This document shows positions 42,056-50,399 of a DNA stretch of 64,000 nucleotides, piece after piece. The position numbers were made by a program, and so were the translations under genes. The stretch comes from Azoarcus_F sp036734105 (GTDB taxonomy: Bacteria > Pseudomonadota > Gammaproteobacteria > Burkholderiales > Rhodocyclaceae): positions 1 through 64,000 of the forward strand of contig DAIMZH010000011.1 of NCBI GenBank assembly GCA_036734105.1, given 5' to 3'. Each line of letters opens with the position of its first letter. The stretch's first letter is position 1. The notes under the pieces are model-generated. The model saw nothing but the letters and a program-made list of their open reading frames with translations. It did not search any database and was not told the origin of the DNA.

Positions 42056-42946
42056 ATGTGGGATTATTCCGAAACCGTCAAGGAGCATTTCTACAACCCG
42101 CGCAACGCCGGTGCGTTGCCGGAGGCCAACGCCATCGGCGAGGTCGGATCGATCTCCTGTGGCGATGCGTTGCGCCTCATGCTCAAGGTCGATGACAGCA
42201 ACCAGACCATTGTGGACGCCTCCTTCCAGACCTTTGGCTGCGGCTCTGCGATTGCGTCCAGCTCGGCGCTAACCGAGATCATCAAGGGTAAGACACTGGA
42301 ACAGGCGCTGGCAGTCAGCAACCAGGACATCGCCGACTTTCTCGGTGGTCTGCCACCCGAGAAGATGCACTGCTCGGTGATGGGGCGCGAGGCGCTGCAG
42401 GCCGCCATCGCCAACTACCGTGGCGAGGTGTGGGCCGACGACCACGAGGAAGGCGCGCTGATCTGCAAGTGCTTTGCCATTGATGCGGTGCTCATCGAGG
42501 ACACCATACGCGCCAACAACCTGTGCAGTGTGGAACAGGTCACCAACTACACCAAGGCCGGTGGCGGTTGCTCTTCCTGCCACGAAGGCATAGAGGAAAT
42601 CCTTGCCAAGGTGCTGGCCGAGCGCGGCGAAGAGTTCAAGGTTGCACCGCCTCCGGCAAAAAAGGTGCCGGGCAAAATGACCACCCTGGAACGTATCCGC
42701 AAAATTGAGCAGGTCATCGAAAAGGCCCGCCCCAACCTGCAGCGCGACCACGGCGACATTGAGCTGGTCGACGTCGACGGCAAAACCATTTATGTGTCCA
42801 TGAAGGGCGCCTGCGCTGGCTGCCAGATGGAAGCCGCCACCCTGGGCGGCGTGCAGGCACAGATGATCGAAGCACTTGGCGAGCTGGTCAAAATCGTGCC
42901 GGTCAAGGCAACCGTCAAACTCACCCCGAACACCTTGTCCGCGTAA
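42056..42946 (+). CDS. nifU: Fe-S scaffold NifU
   Basis: 296 residues in the full three-domain form: IscU-like N-terminal domain with three Cys (SISCGD, FGCGSA, MHCSVM), central [2Fe-2S] domain (ICKCFAI ... GGGCSSC) and C-terminal NFU domain with CAGCQ. Builds [4Fe-4S] clusters for NifH and NifDK with NifS. Confidence 0.95.
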   Translation: MWDYSETVKEHFYNPRNAGALPEANAIGEVGSISCGDALRLMLKVDDSNQTIVDASFQTFGCGSAIASSSALTEIIKGKTLEQALAVSNQDIADFLGGLPPEKMHCSVMGREALQAAIANYRGEVWADDHEEGALICKCFAIDAVLIEDTIRANNLCSVEQVTNYTKAGGGCSSCHEGIEEILAKVLAERGEEFKVAPPPAKKVPGKMTTLERIRKIEQVIEKARPNLQRDHGDIELVDVDGKTIYVSMKGACAGCQMEAATLGGVQAQMIEALGELVKIVPVKATVKLTPNTLSA

Positions 42947-42964
42947 ACCGCGTTCTGGAGAGTC

Positions 42965-44191
42965 ATGATGAGCATCCCCAAGCTGACCCCAATCTACCTC
43001 GACAACAACGCCACGACGCGCTGCGCGCCCGAGGCGGTGGCGGCCATGCTGCCCTTTTTCACCGAGCAGTTCGGCAACCCCTCCTCCATGCACAGCTTCG
43101 GCGCAAAGGTCGGCCATGCAGTCAAGGCTGCACGCGCATCGGTGCAGCAACTGCTGGGTGCCGAGCACGACTCCGAGATCGTGTTCATGGCTGGCGGCAC
43201 CGAAGCCGACAACACCGCCATACTCTCCGCGCTCAAGGCCAACCCCGACCGCAAGGAGATCATCACCACCACGGTGGAGCACCACGCGGTGCTCCACCTG
43301 TGCGACCAGCTTGAGAAGGACGGCTACACCATTCACCGCCTCAAGGTGGACGGCAAGGGCCGCTTAAACCTCGACGACTACGCCAGATTACTCAGCGACA
43401 AGGTCGCGGTGGTGTCGGTAATGTGGGCCAATAACGAAACCGGCACCTATTTTCCGGTGGAAAAAATGGCGGCCATGGCCAATGCTGCCGGTGTGCTCTT
43501 CCATACCGATGCGGTTCAGGCGGTCGGCAAGATCCCGCTCAATCTGGCGGATTCAGCCATAGACATGCTGTCGCTGTCCGGCCACAAACTGCATGGTCCC
43601 AAGGGCATAGGGGCGCTGTATCTGCGTCGGGGTGCTCGTTTTAGACCGCTGCTGCGCGGTGGCGGCCAGGAGCGAGGTCGTCGCGCCGGCACAGAGAACG
43701 TGCCCGCCATCATCGGCCTGGGTGTCGCGGCCGAACTGGCCATGGAGCACCTGGCACTGGAAGACACCTACGTGCGTGCGCTGCGCAACAAGCTGCAAGC
43801 CGGCATCCTCGCCGCCGTTCCGCATGCCTTCGTCACTGGCGACCCCGACAACCGCCTGCCCAACACCCTGAATATCGCGTTCGAATACGTCGAAGGCGAA
43901 GCCATTCTGATGCTGCTCAACAAACAGGGGATAGCGGCATCATCCGGTTCAGCCTGTACCTCGGGCTCACTGGAGCCATCGCATGTGATGCGCGCCATGG
44001 ACATCCCCTACACCGCCGCGCACGGCACCATCCGCTTCTCGCTGTCACGCGACAACACAGAAGCCGAGATCGATCGCGTCATCGAGGCCATGCCGGCCAT
44101 CATCGCCCGGCTGCGCAAGCTCTCGCCATACTGGAGCGAAGACGGCCCGGTGACCGACCCCGAGAAAGCCTTCGCGCCGACCTACGCCTGA
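42965..44191 (+). CDS. nifS: Cysteine desulfurase NifS
   Basis: 408 residues (406-408 depending on which of two adjacent ATGs is used). PLP lysine in LSLSGHKLHGPKGIG and catalytic Cys in SSGSACTSGSLEPSHV. Supplies sulfur to NifU. Confidence 0.95.
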   Translation: MMSIPKLTPIYLDNNATTRCAPEAVAAMLPFFTEQFGNPSSMHSFGAKVGHAVKAARASVQQLLGAEHDSEIVFMAGGTEADNTAILSALKANPDRKEIITTTVEHHAVLHLCDQLEKDGYTIHRLKVDGKGRLNLDDYARLLSDKVAVVSVMWANNETGTYFPVEKMAAMANAAGVLFHTDAVQAVGKIPLNLADSAIDMLSLSGHKLHGPKGIGALYLRRGARFRPLLRGGGQERGRRAGTENVPAIIGLGVAAELAMEHLALEDTYVRALRNKLQAGILAAVPHAFVTGDPDNRLPNTLNIAFEYVEGEAILMLLNKQGIAASSGSACTSGSLEPSHVMRAMDIPYTAAHGTIRFSLSRDNTEAEIDRVIEAMPAIIARLRKLSPYWSEDGPVTDPEKAFAPTYA

Positions 44192-44228
44192 CCCACCCTC
44201 CCCTCCCGCAAGCCCGCAGGAACACGCC

Positions 44229-45434
44229 ATGTCCTTACCGGTATGCATTGACGACACCACTCTGCGCGACGGCGAACAATCGGCCGGGGTGGCCTTCACA
44301 CAAAGCGAGAAGTGCAGCATCGCCGCCATTCTGGCCGAAATTGGCATAGCCGAACTGGAGATCGGCATTCCGGCCATGGGCGCAGAAGAATGCGACGATA
44401 TCCGCGCCATGTCAGACAGGCTCAAGGCCGATGGGCACGACACCCGCTTAATCGTGTGGGGTCGGCTCACCGGGAGCGACATTGACGCCTGTCGCGGCTT
44501 GCCGGTGCATATGCTGGAGCTGTCGGTGCCAGTCTCGGATCAACAAATCCGTCACAAACTCGGCACCCATCGTGACGAAGTGCTGGCCCGCATTGCACGC
44601 TGGGTGCCGGTGGCGCGTGCCGCAGGCTTTGACGTGGGCATAGGCGGCGAGGACGCCTCGCGCGCAGACCCATGCTTTCTGGTCGAAGTAGCGCAGGCGG
44701 CAGAAGCCGCCGGGGCGCGGCGCTTCCGCTTTGCCGACACACTGGGCGTGCTTGACCCCTTTGCCACCTACGACGTGATCGCGCGCTTGCGTGCAGCAAG
44801 CAGCATCGAGCTCGAAATGCACGCCCATGACGACCTGGGGCTGGCGACTGCCAACACCCTGGCAGCGGTACGCGCCGGCGCCACCCACGTAAACACCACG
44901 GTAAACGGCCTGGGCGAACGTGCCGGCAACGCCGCCCTGGAAGAAGTGGCACTTGGCCTGCGTCAGTTTCATGGCCTGGAGCGAGTCATCAACTTTGGTC
45001 GACTGCTCGAAGCCTCCGAGGCCGTGGCACGCGCCTCCGGACGCCCGGTCGGCTGGCACAAGAGCCTGGTCGGCGAAGGCGTATTCACCCACGAGGCGGG
45101 TATCCATGTAGACGGCTTGCTCAAGGACCCCGCCAATTATCAGGGCGTCGACCCTGCCCTGCTGGGACGCAGCCACCGCCTGCTGCTCGGCAAGCACTCC
45201 GGCGCACGAGGGGTGATGGCTGCCTATGCCGCGCTTGGCATTCACCTGGCTGATGGCGAATCAGCCTGTCTGCTGGCACGGGTGCGTGCCTTTGCCAGTC
45301 GCATGAAGCGCGCGCCTGACACCCGCGAACTGCATCAATTCCATGCGGAACTCAAGCACACCCGCGCGCGCTGCGGAACCCTGCTCCAGCCTGTCACGCC
45401 AGCGTCGACACTCACCAACAGGCAATTGACATGA
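44229..45434 (+). CDS. nifV: Homocitrate synthase NifV
   Basis: 401 residues. DTTLRDGEQSAGVAF at the N-terminus, metal-binding HAHDDLGLATANTL and VNTTVNGLGERAGNAALEEV. Condenses 2-oxoglutarate with acetyl-CoA to homocitrate, the organic ligand of FeMo-co. The stop overlaps the cysE start by 4 nt. Confidence 0.95.
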   Translation: MSLPVCIDDTTLRDGEQSAGVAFTQSEKCSIAAILAEIGIAELEIGIPAMGAEECDDIRAMSDRLKADGHDTRLIVWGRLTGSDIDACRGLPVHMLELSVPVSDQQIRHKLGTHRDEVLARIARWVPVARAAGFDVGIGGEDASRADPCFLVEVAQAAEAAGARRFRFADTLGVLDPFATYDVIARLRAASSIELEMHAHDDLGLATANTLAAVRAGATHVNTTVNGLGERAGNAALEEVALGLRQFHGLERVINFGRLLEASEAVARASGRPVGWHKSLVGEGVFTHEAGIHVDGLLKDPANYQGVDPALLGRSHRLLLGKHSGARGVMAAYAALGIHLADGESACLLARVRAFASRMKRAPDTRELHQFHAELKHTRARCGTLLQPVTPASTLTNRQLT

Positions 45435-46273
45435 ACACCAGCGACACCACCACCATGAATGATGTCTCGCCAGCCCAACCTGGCCTGCTTGGTCTGTTGC
45501 GCGAAGACGTGCGCTGTGTCTTCGGGCGTGACCCGGCTGCCCGCAGCACTCTGGAGGTGCTGACCACCTACCCCGGTGTGCACGCGCTGATCGCCTACCG
45601 CATCGCCCATGTGCTGTGGGGCCGGGGCTGGCGCTATGCGGCACGCCTGCTCAGCTTTCTGGCGCGAGTCTTCTCCAATGTTGACATCCACCCCGGGGCA
45701 ACGATTGGCCGACGCTTTTTTATCGACCACGGCGCGGGGGTGGTGATCGGCGAGACGGCCGAGATCGGTCACAATGTCACGCTATATCACGGCGTCACCC
45801 TGGGCGGCACCACCTGGAATGCGGGCAAACGCCACCCCACGCTGGGTGACAACGTGGTGGTTGGCGCGGGAGCCAAAATTCTCGGCGCCATCACCATAGG
45901 CCCACGCGTGCGCGTCGGCGCCAACTCCGTGGTGGTCAAAAACGTCCCGGCTGATCGCACCGTCATCGGCATCCCGGCGCGCATCGTCAAGCGTGATACG
46001 CCGATACTCGGCGCCAATGACGAGCTTAATCTGGACCATCACCTGATGCCCGATCCGGTCGGCCATACGCTTAACTGCCTGCTCGACCGCATCAAGACGC
46101 TCGAATCCGAACTGGCGGCACGGAAGACTTCATCAGCCGACACCGTCACACCGCGACCCCGCGTTTTCGAACTTCACGCCGCGCCATCTATCGACTGTCA
46201 GGCCCACACCGAAGCCGCCTGTCCGGAATGCGCCTGTCAGGCAGACGAAGACGCTCGCCGCCAGGGCGATTGA
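45431..46273 (+). CDS. cysE: Serine O-acetyltransferase of the nif cluster
   Basis: 280 residues. Left-handed hexapeptide repeats (HPGATIGRRFFIDHGAGVVIGETAEIGHNVTLYHGVTLGG) with the catalytic His. Makes O-acetylserine for cysteine synthesis, feeding NifS. The C-terminal 60 residues are Cys-rich (CQAHTEAACPECACQ), which is unusual for CysE and may blunt or add regulation. Confidence 0.92.
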   Translation: MNTSDTTTMNDVSPAQPGLLGLLREDVRCVFGRDPAARSTLEVLTTYPGVHALIAYRIAHVLWGRGWRYAARLLSFLARVFSNVDIHPGATIGRRFFIDHGAGVVIGETAEIGHNVTLYHGVTLGGTTWNAGKRHPTLGDNVVVGAGAKILGAITIGPRVRVGANSVVVKNVPADRTVIGIPARIVKRDTPILGANDELNLDHHLMPDPVGHTLNCLLDRIKTLESELAARKTSSADTVTPRPRVFELHAAPSIDCQAHTEAACPECACQADEDARRQGD

Positions 46274-46344
46274 CATGGACCTGATCGATATCGGCACCCT
46301 CCCCGCTAATGACCTTCCGTACAACACCCAACAGGAGCGACATC

Positions 46345-46662
46345 ATGGAAGACTTGAGCCTAGACGAAGCAATGGAAGAGCTTTCCTCGGCAGAGGAGTT
46401 TCTCGCATTCTTCGGCGTCGACTTTGACGCAAGCATCGTGCAAGTCAATCGGCTGCACATCCTGCAACGCTTCCACGACTATCTGGCGCACAACCCTGCG
46501 CCTGAAGGTGACGAAAGCAGTCGGCGCGAACATTTCCGCCGTTTCCTCGAACTGGCTTACACCGACTTCACACACTCGGATGCGCTCACCGAAAAAGTGT
46601 TTGCTGTGTTCAGGAAAGCCAGCGGAACCGCATTCGTCCCACTTGGCGCCATACAGCGCTGA
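46345..46662 (+). CDS. nifW: Nitrogenase-stabilising protein NifW
   Basis: 105 residues: LDEAMEELSSAEEFLAFFGVDFDASIVQVNRLHILQRFHDYL matches NifW, which protects NifDK from O2 damage or helps maturation. AGGAG precedes the ATG. Confidence 0.93.
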   Translation: MEDLSLDEAMEELSSAEEFLAFFGVDFDASIVQVNRLHILQRFHDYLAHNPAPEGDESSRREHFRRFLELAYTDFTHSDALTEKVFAVFRKASGTAFVPLGAIQR

Positions 46663-46725
46663 AGCCAACCCGTATCCAGCGATCACGCGCTTGTCCGGGC
46701 TGCGGCTGAACAGGAAACCAGGCTC

Positions 46726-47193
46726 ATGCGTTACAAATTCGAATTCGGAAGTTCAGTGCGGGTGGTGCGCAATGTGCGCGACGATGGCACCTACCCAGGC
46801 CGCCACATCGGTGATCTGCTGGTACGTCGCGGCAGCGTTGGCACCGTCATAGAAGTTGGCACGTTTCTTCAGGACCAGGTGATCTACACGGTTCACTTTC
46901 TTGAACTTGACCGCATCGTGGGTTGCCGGGAAGAAGAGCTGATTGGTGCTGACCAGCCCTGGAATCCGAGCCGCTTCGAATCCAGGGAGCGGGTGCGTGC
47001 CTTGCGCAGCTTTGCCGTCAAGGGCGAAGTGCTTGCGCCTGTCGGCACCATCGGTGAGGTGCTCAGGGTGCTGCGCGACATTCCCGGCGGCGTACATTAC
47101 GAAGTCAGCTTTCCGGGTCGCGTGCTGTGTATCCCGGAGGCCTCACTTGAGTCGCTGTCGCCGGAACCCGACACCACGGACACGCCGGTATGA
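46726..47193 (+). CDS. nifZ: NifZ
   Basis: 155 residues with the NifZ domain twice: RVVRNVRDDGTYPGRHIGDLLVRRGSVGTVIEVG at the N-terminus and a second half (EVLAPVGTIGEVLRVLRD) that repeats its core. Needed for the second P-cluster pair in NifDK. Overlaps nifM (ATGA). Confidence 0.92.
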   Translation: MRYKFEFGSSVRVVRNVRDDGTYPGRHIGDLLVRRGSVGTVIEVGTFLQDQVIYTVHFLELDRIVGCREEELIGADQPWNPSRFESRERVRALRSFAVKGEVLAPVGTIGEVLRVLRDIPGGVHYEVSFPGRVLCIPEASLESLSPEPDTTDTPV

Positions 47194-48038
47194 GCGCATC
47201 GCCTTTCTATTATCGGTTGAAGGCCGCTCATGCCTTGTTCGGCAAACCCTGCGCCGAGCTGACTGCTGAAGAAATGGCACGCGTCAGCAAGGTGGCATTG
47301 CGATATGCCGCAATCGAATCCGCCGTGCTGGCGAGTCCTGAGGCCTGCGGCGTGCACCTGCCGGACCAAGCGCTAGCCTCAGCGCTGTCCGAAATTCGGG
47401 GTCGTTATGAAGATGAGGCGGTCTTTCATGCCGCGCTGGATGCAGCAGGGCTAGACATCGAACACATCAGCGCATCACTGCAACGTGACCTGCTCGTCGA
47501 ACTGGTGCTGGCGCGTGTCGGCGCTCGCGCCGAACCGATAGCCGAAACCGAGACCGAGATCTTCTACTTCACCCACCTGGACCGCTTTCACCGCCCTGAG
47601 CAACGCACCGCGCGTCACATTCTGGTCACCATCAACGACAGCCTGCCAGACAACACGCGGGACAGGGCTGAACAGCGTATTAGCGAGATTGCCCGCCGCC
47701 TGCGTGACAAACCGCAGCGTTTTGAAGAGCAGGCGCTGAAACACTCCGAATGCCCCACCGCACTGAACGGTGGCATGCTCGGCAGCGTGCCACGCGGACG
47801 GCTCTACCCTGCCCTGGATGAAGCCCTGTTCTGCATGACAAGCGGCGACATCAGTGGCGTCCTGGAGTCGGAGCTTGGCTTTCATCTGCTGCGCTGCGAC
47901 CTCATCGAAGCCGCGCGCACCCTGGCCTTTGATGAAGTACGCGAAGCGCTGCGCAAGCGCCTCACCGAAGAGCGGGCAAGGCGCGAAACCAACCAGTGGC
48001 TAGGAAGTTTGCTGAAGCAAGAAGCACCCGCTTCATAG
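47190..48038 (+). CDS. nifM: NifM peptidyl-prolyl isomerase
   Basis: 282 residues. C-terminal parvulin domain (RTARHILVTINDS ... FEEQALKHSECPTALNGGMLGSVPRGRLYPALDEALF ... GFHLLRCD). Folds and activates NifH. Last gene of the operon. Confidence 0.93.
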   Translation: MSASPFYYRLKAAHALFGKPCAELTAEEMARVSKVALRYAAIESAVLASPEACGVHLPDQALASALSEIRGRYEDEAVFHAALDAAGLDIEHISASLQRDLLVELVLARVGARAEPIAETETEIFYFTHLDRFHRPEQRTARHILVTINDSLPDNTRDRAEQRISEIARRLRDKPQRFEEQALKHSECPTALNGGMLGSVPRGRLYPALDEALFCMTSGDISGVLESELGFHLLRCDLIEAARTLAFDEVREALRKRLTEERARRETNQWLGSLLKQEAPAS

Positions 48039-48077
48039 GTCGATTTTCGATGCTGTGGCTGAAGCATCGAAACGTAT

Positions 48078-48290
48078 TCACCAAAGGCCGTACCACAGCA
48101 CTGGCCGACGCTCATTCGACAGCTTCCTGGCGCGGAGCGCGGGCGGGGTGGCACAGGCCAGTTCCAGCAACACATAGGGATGCATCAGCACGGCATCGTG
48201 CGAAAGCAGGCTCACCAGACGGGCATTGCCGAAACGGAAATGATCGATCCAGACGCTGGTATCGACCAGTACCTCCTCTGCAACGCTCAT
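48078..48290 (-). pseudogene. Truncated VapC toxin (PIN domain)
   Basis: 70 residues against about 130 in the family. The N-terminal half is intact (EEVLVDTSVWIDHFRFGNARLVSLLSHDAVLMHPYVLLELAC), with the first PIN acidic residue, then the sequence diverges and stops; the second half with the remaining catalytic acids is lost. It overlaps the antitoxin by 4 nt. It sits 40 nt from the end of nifM. Confidence 0.75.
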
Positions 48291-48493
48291 GCTGTATTCG
48301 GCATGTCGCGACGACGCGGCACGTCGGGCATCTCCGGTGCCTGACCACCCAGCGCAGCCAACCGCCGACCTGACTGTACGCGGATGAAAGTGCGAATGGC
48401 TTCCCGAAACAGCTCAGCCTTGTCCATGCCGGTATCCGCGACTTCAAGCGCCTGCTCGTAAAGGGTATCCTCGATGGTGACCGTAGTGCGCAT
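48287..48493 (-). CDS. VapB-type antitoxin
   Basis: 68 residues, ribbon-helix-helix or VapB-type (MRTTVTIEDTLYEQALEVADTGMDKAELFREAIRTFI). Start ATG chosen after the GGAGGTGCTGTC leader. Partner toxin is truncated, so this is probably a relic. Confidence 0.75.
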   Translation of the reverse strand: MRTTVTIEDTLYEQALEVADTGMDKAELFREAIRTFIRVQSGRRLAALGGQAPEMPDVPRRRDMPNTA

Positions 48494-48701
48494 GACAGCA
48501 CCTCCTGAAATTGGCGACAACTACGATGCTTTTGTGCATCAATTTTTGCATCACACGATGCCATCATGCCCGAAACGTCATGGCTGCCGAAATAGATGTC
48601 GTTGCGAACGCGAAGCAATCGGCGTTATCGCCTCAAAATCAAAAAGCGCACCGCAAAATGCAGCGATGCGCCGCGTCGGAGTTTATGCAGCACCCTGGTT
48701 A

Positions 48702-48971
48702 TTACTCTGGTGTGACCGCCGCCAACACCAAACCGATGGCGGCAGCGCTGTCGGTTGTGAGCGACAGGCAGTGCTCGGAGCCGGCAATGAGGTAGAGCGC
48801 ATAACCTGGCCCTTCGGCTGCAGCCGACAGGTGTGGGGGCACATCGTCGTCGGAACAGGCGACAAAGCGCAGGTTTGGCCAGTGCCTGCGCAGCTCGGTG
48901 GCGGCGGCTTCACAGGCGCCCAGGTGTTCGACCATGCCGGATATGGCACTGAGTTGATCAGCGGTGATCAT
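48702..48971 (-). CDS. Small nif-cluster protein (DUF6129-like)
   Basis: 89 residues (MITADQLSAISGMVEHLGACEAAATELRRHWP ... YALYLIAGSEHCLSLTTDSAAAIGLVL). Resembles the DUF6129 family of small proteins after nafY in betaproteobacterial nif operons; assignment from memory. Its ATG overlaps the nafY stop. Last gene of the nifHDK operon. Function unknown. Confidence 0.7.
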   Translation of the reverse strand: MITADQLSAISGMVEHLGACEAAATELRRHWPNLRFVACSDDDVPPHLSAAAEGPGYALYLIAGSEHCLSLTTDSAAAIGLVLAAVTPE

Positions 48972-49690
48972 CCAAGCTCCTCGTCGGTCGCAAAGCGGGA
49001 CAACGACGCTGCCTCGACTCCCATTGCACGGGCCAACCAGGGGGGCGGACGGCGCAATGTTGTCTGCAGCGTGGCCAGCACTTCGCGGGCATGACCACCG
49101 GCGGGGCTTTTGACCGGGTGCACACCGGCACGCACGATCTTGGCTGCGGCTGGACCACCAATGGATTGCACATAGACTAGCTGACAATCGGAAACCAGCG
49201 CAGCGCGGGCAACGTTGCGGTCGTCGGCACCATCAGCGTCCAGCGTGGCGCGCAAGTCAGTCAGCCAGATACCCTGCTCGCTGACACGATAGATCAGAAA
49301 GCGGGCACAGGAGCCGAAATGCCCGTTCAGCAATTCACCCGAATTCGATGCGACTGCCACGTTAAGCGCCTGCCCATCGGACGGTATGTTCTGGTCTGGA
49401 ACCGGGAGGTCTTCGGCCAGGCCTTCACCCCAAAGATAGCGAACTGCCGCCTTGAGGTCGACAGAGTCCACGCCAGGGTCGACAATCTCGTCGCCCTGCA
49501 GCATGGCCTTGAGGTCGGCCACGGTCATGGTGGCGAGCTTTTCGTCGGTGACAGGCAATCCGAGACGCTCGCCAAGTGCGTGCACAAAGGCTGATACATC
49601 GACACCTGGCAGGCATCGCGCGGCGAGGCCGATACGAAGGGCCGCCGCACGCGTGACCGGGCTACCCATTATTGAGGCAGATTTGCTCAT
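48968..49690 (-). CDS. NafY/NifY-type FeMo-co insertase
   Basis: 240 residues. N-terminal NafY-type helical domain (about 10-90: RAAALRIGLAARCLPGVDVSAFVHALGERL) and C-terminal NifX/NifB cofactor-binding domain (about 107-215: NVAVASNSGELLNGHFGSCARFLIYRVSE). The two-domain layout separates it from NifX. Holds apo-NifDK and delivers FeMo-co. Confidence 0.88.
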   Translation of the reverse strand: MSKSASIMGSPVTRAAALRIGLAARCLPGVDVSAFVHALGERLGLPVTDEKLATMTVADLKAMLQGDEIVDPGVDSVDLKAAVRYLWGEGLAEDLPVPDQNIPSDGQALNVAVASNSGELLNGHFGSCARFLIYRVSEQGIWLTDLRATLDADGADDRNVARAALVSDCQLVYVQSIGGPAAAKIVRAGVHPVKSPAGGHAREVLATLQTTLRRPPPWLARAMGVEAASLSRFATDEELG

Positions 49691-49752
49691 CGTTTGCTCC
49701 TGATGGTGATGAACCGGCCAGACCGCGCTGAACGGCCCGGCCGTGACGCGGC

Positions 49753-49956
49753 TCAGGCCGCGAGCAGCACTATGGTGCTGTCGGTGCCGGGACAGGCCTC
49801 GACACACTGCGGCATGTCAAACTCGCCTTCACACTCGGTACAGGTGTCAGGATTGATCTTGAAAATGCCGCCCTTGTCAGTAATCGACTTGGTCGGACAG
49901 ACCGGCTTGCAGTCGCCACAGGACGTGCATTCGGCTTGCAGAATGGTGAGTGCCAT
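49753..49956 (-). CDS. 2[4Fe-4S] ferredoxin of the nifHDK operon
   Basis: 67 residues with CTSCGDCKPVCP (10-21) and CTECEGEFDMPQCVEACP (38-55), where the second motif has the long Cys spacing of nif-linked FdxN-type ferredoxins. GAGAGGAG precedes the ATG. Low-potential electron carrier, probably to NifH or NifB. Confidence 0.9.
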   Translation of the reverse strand: MALTILQAECTSCGDCKPVCPTKSITDKGGIFKINPDTCTECEGEFDMPQCVEACPGTDSTIVLLAA

Positions 49957-50020
49957 TTTGTTGCTCCTCTCTTAAACGGACTGCGCCACGACACCCTGTG
50001 TGCAGGGATCGTGGCGAATG

Positions 50021-50245
50021 TCATTCAGCGGCTTCGACACGCCTGGCACGCAAGGAAACAGGCAGTCGAGGTTTCTCGGCAAGCGGTTCGACGTAGTACG
50101 CCCCGCCGCTGGCCAGCTTGAGCTCTCCCCCCCACTTGTCGCTGCTGTCGAACTCGATCGAGATGATGTTGTCCTCCAGGTCGCGCTTGGGCAGATAGAA
50201 CGACAAGCCGCCAGCTTCAGTCTTGCGGATCATGATGTTGGCCAT
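50021..50245 (-). CDS. nifT: NifT/FixU
   Basis: 74 residues (MANIMIRKTEAGGLSFYLPKRDLED ... KWGGELKLASGGAYYVEPL), the NifT pattern. Found after nifK in many diazotrophs; no clear function. GGAG upstream of the ATG at MANIM, 12 codons inside the longest frame. Confidence 0.92.
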   Translation of the reverse strand: MANIMIRKTEAGGLSFYLPKRDLEDNIISIEFDSSDKWGGELKLASGGAYYVEPLAEKPRLPVSLRARRVEAAE

Positions 50246-50399
50246 GCTCACTCCTTCTCGTAGGCCTCCGAGACGCAACACGGGTCATCCGTTACAGCCT
50301 GTCAAGGTGCTTGGTCCGGGCCGGAAGCGGAGCGACGCTTCCGCTTCCGGCAACTGACCGGCACGGTCAACAATGCCATACAGCTAACCCGCGCCGCCC

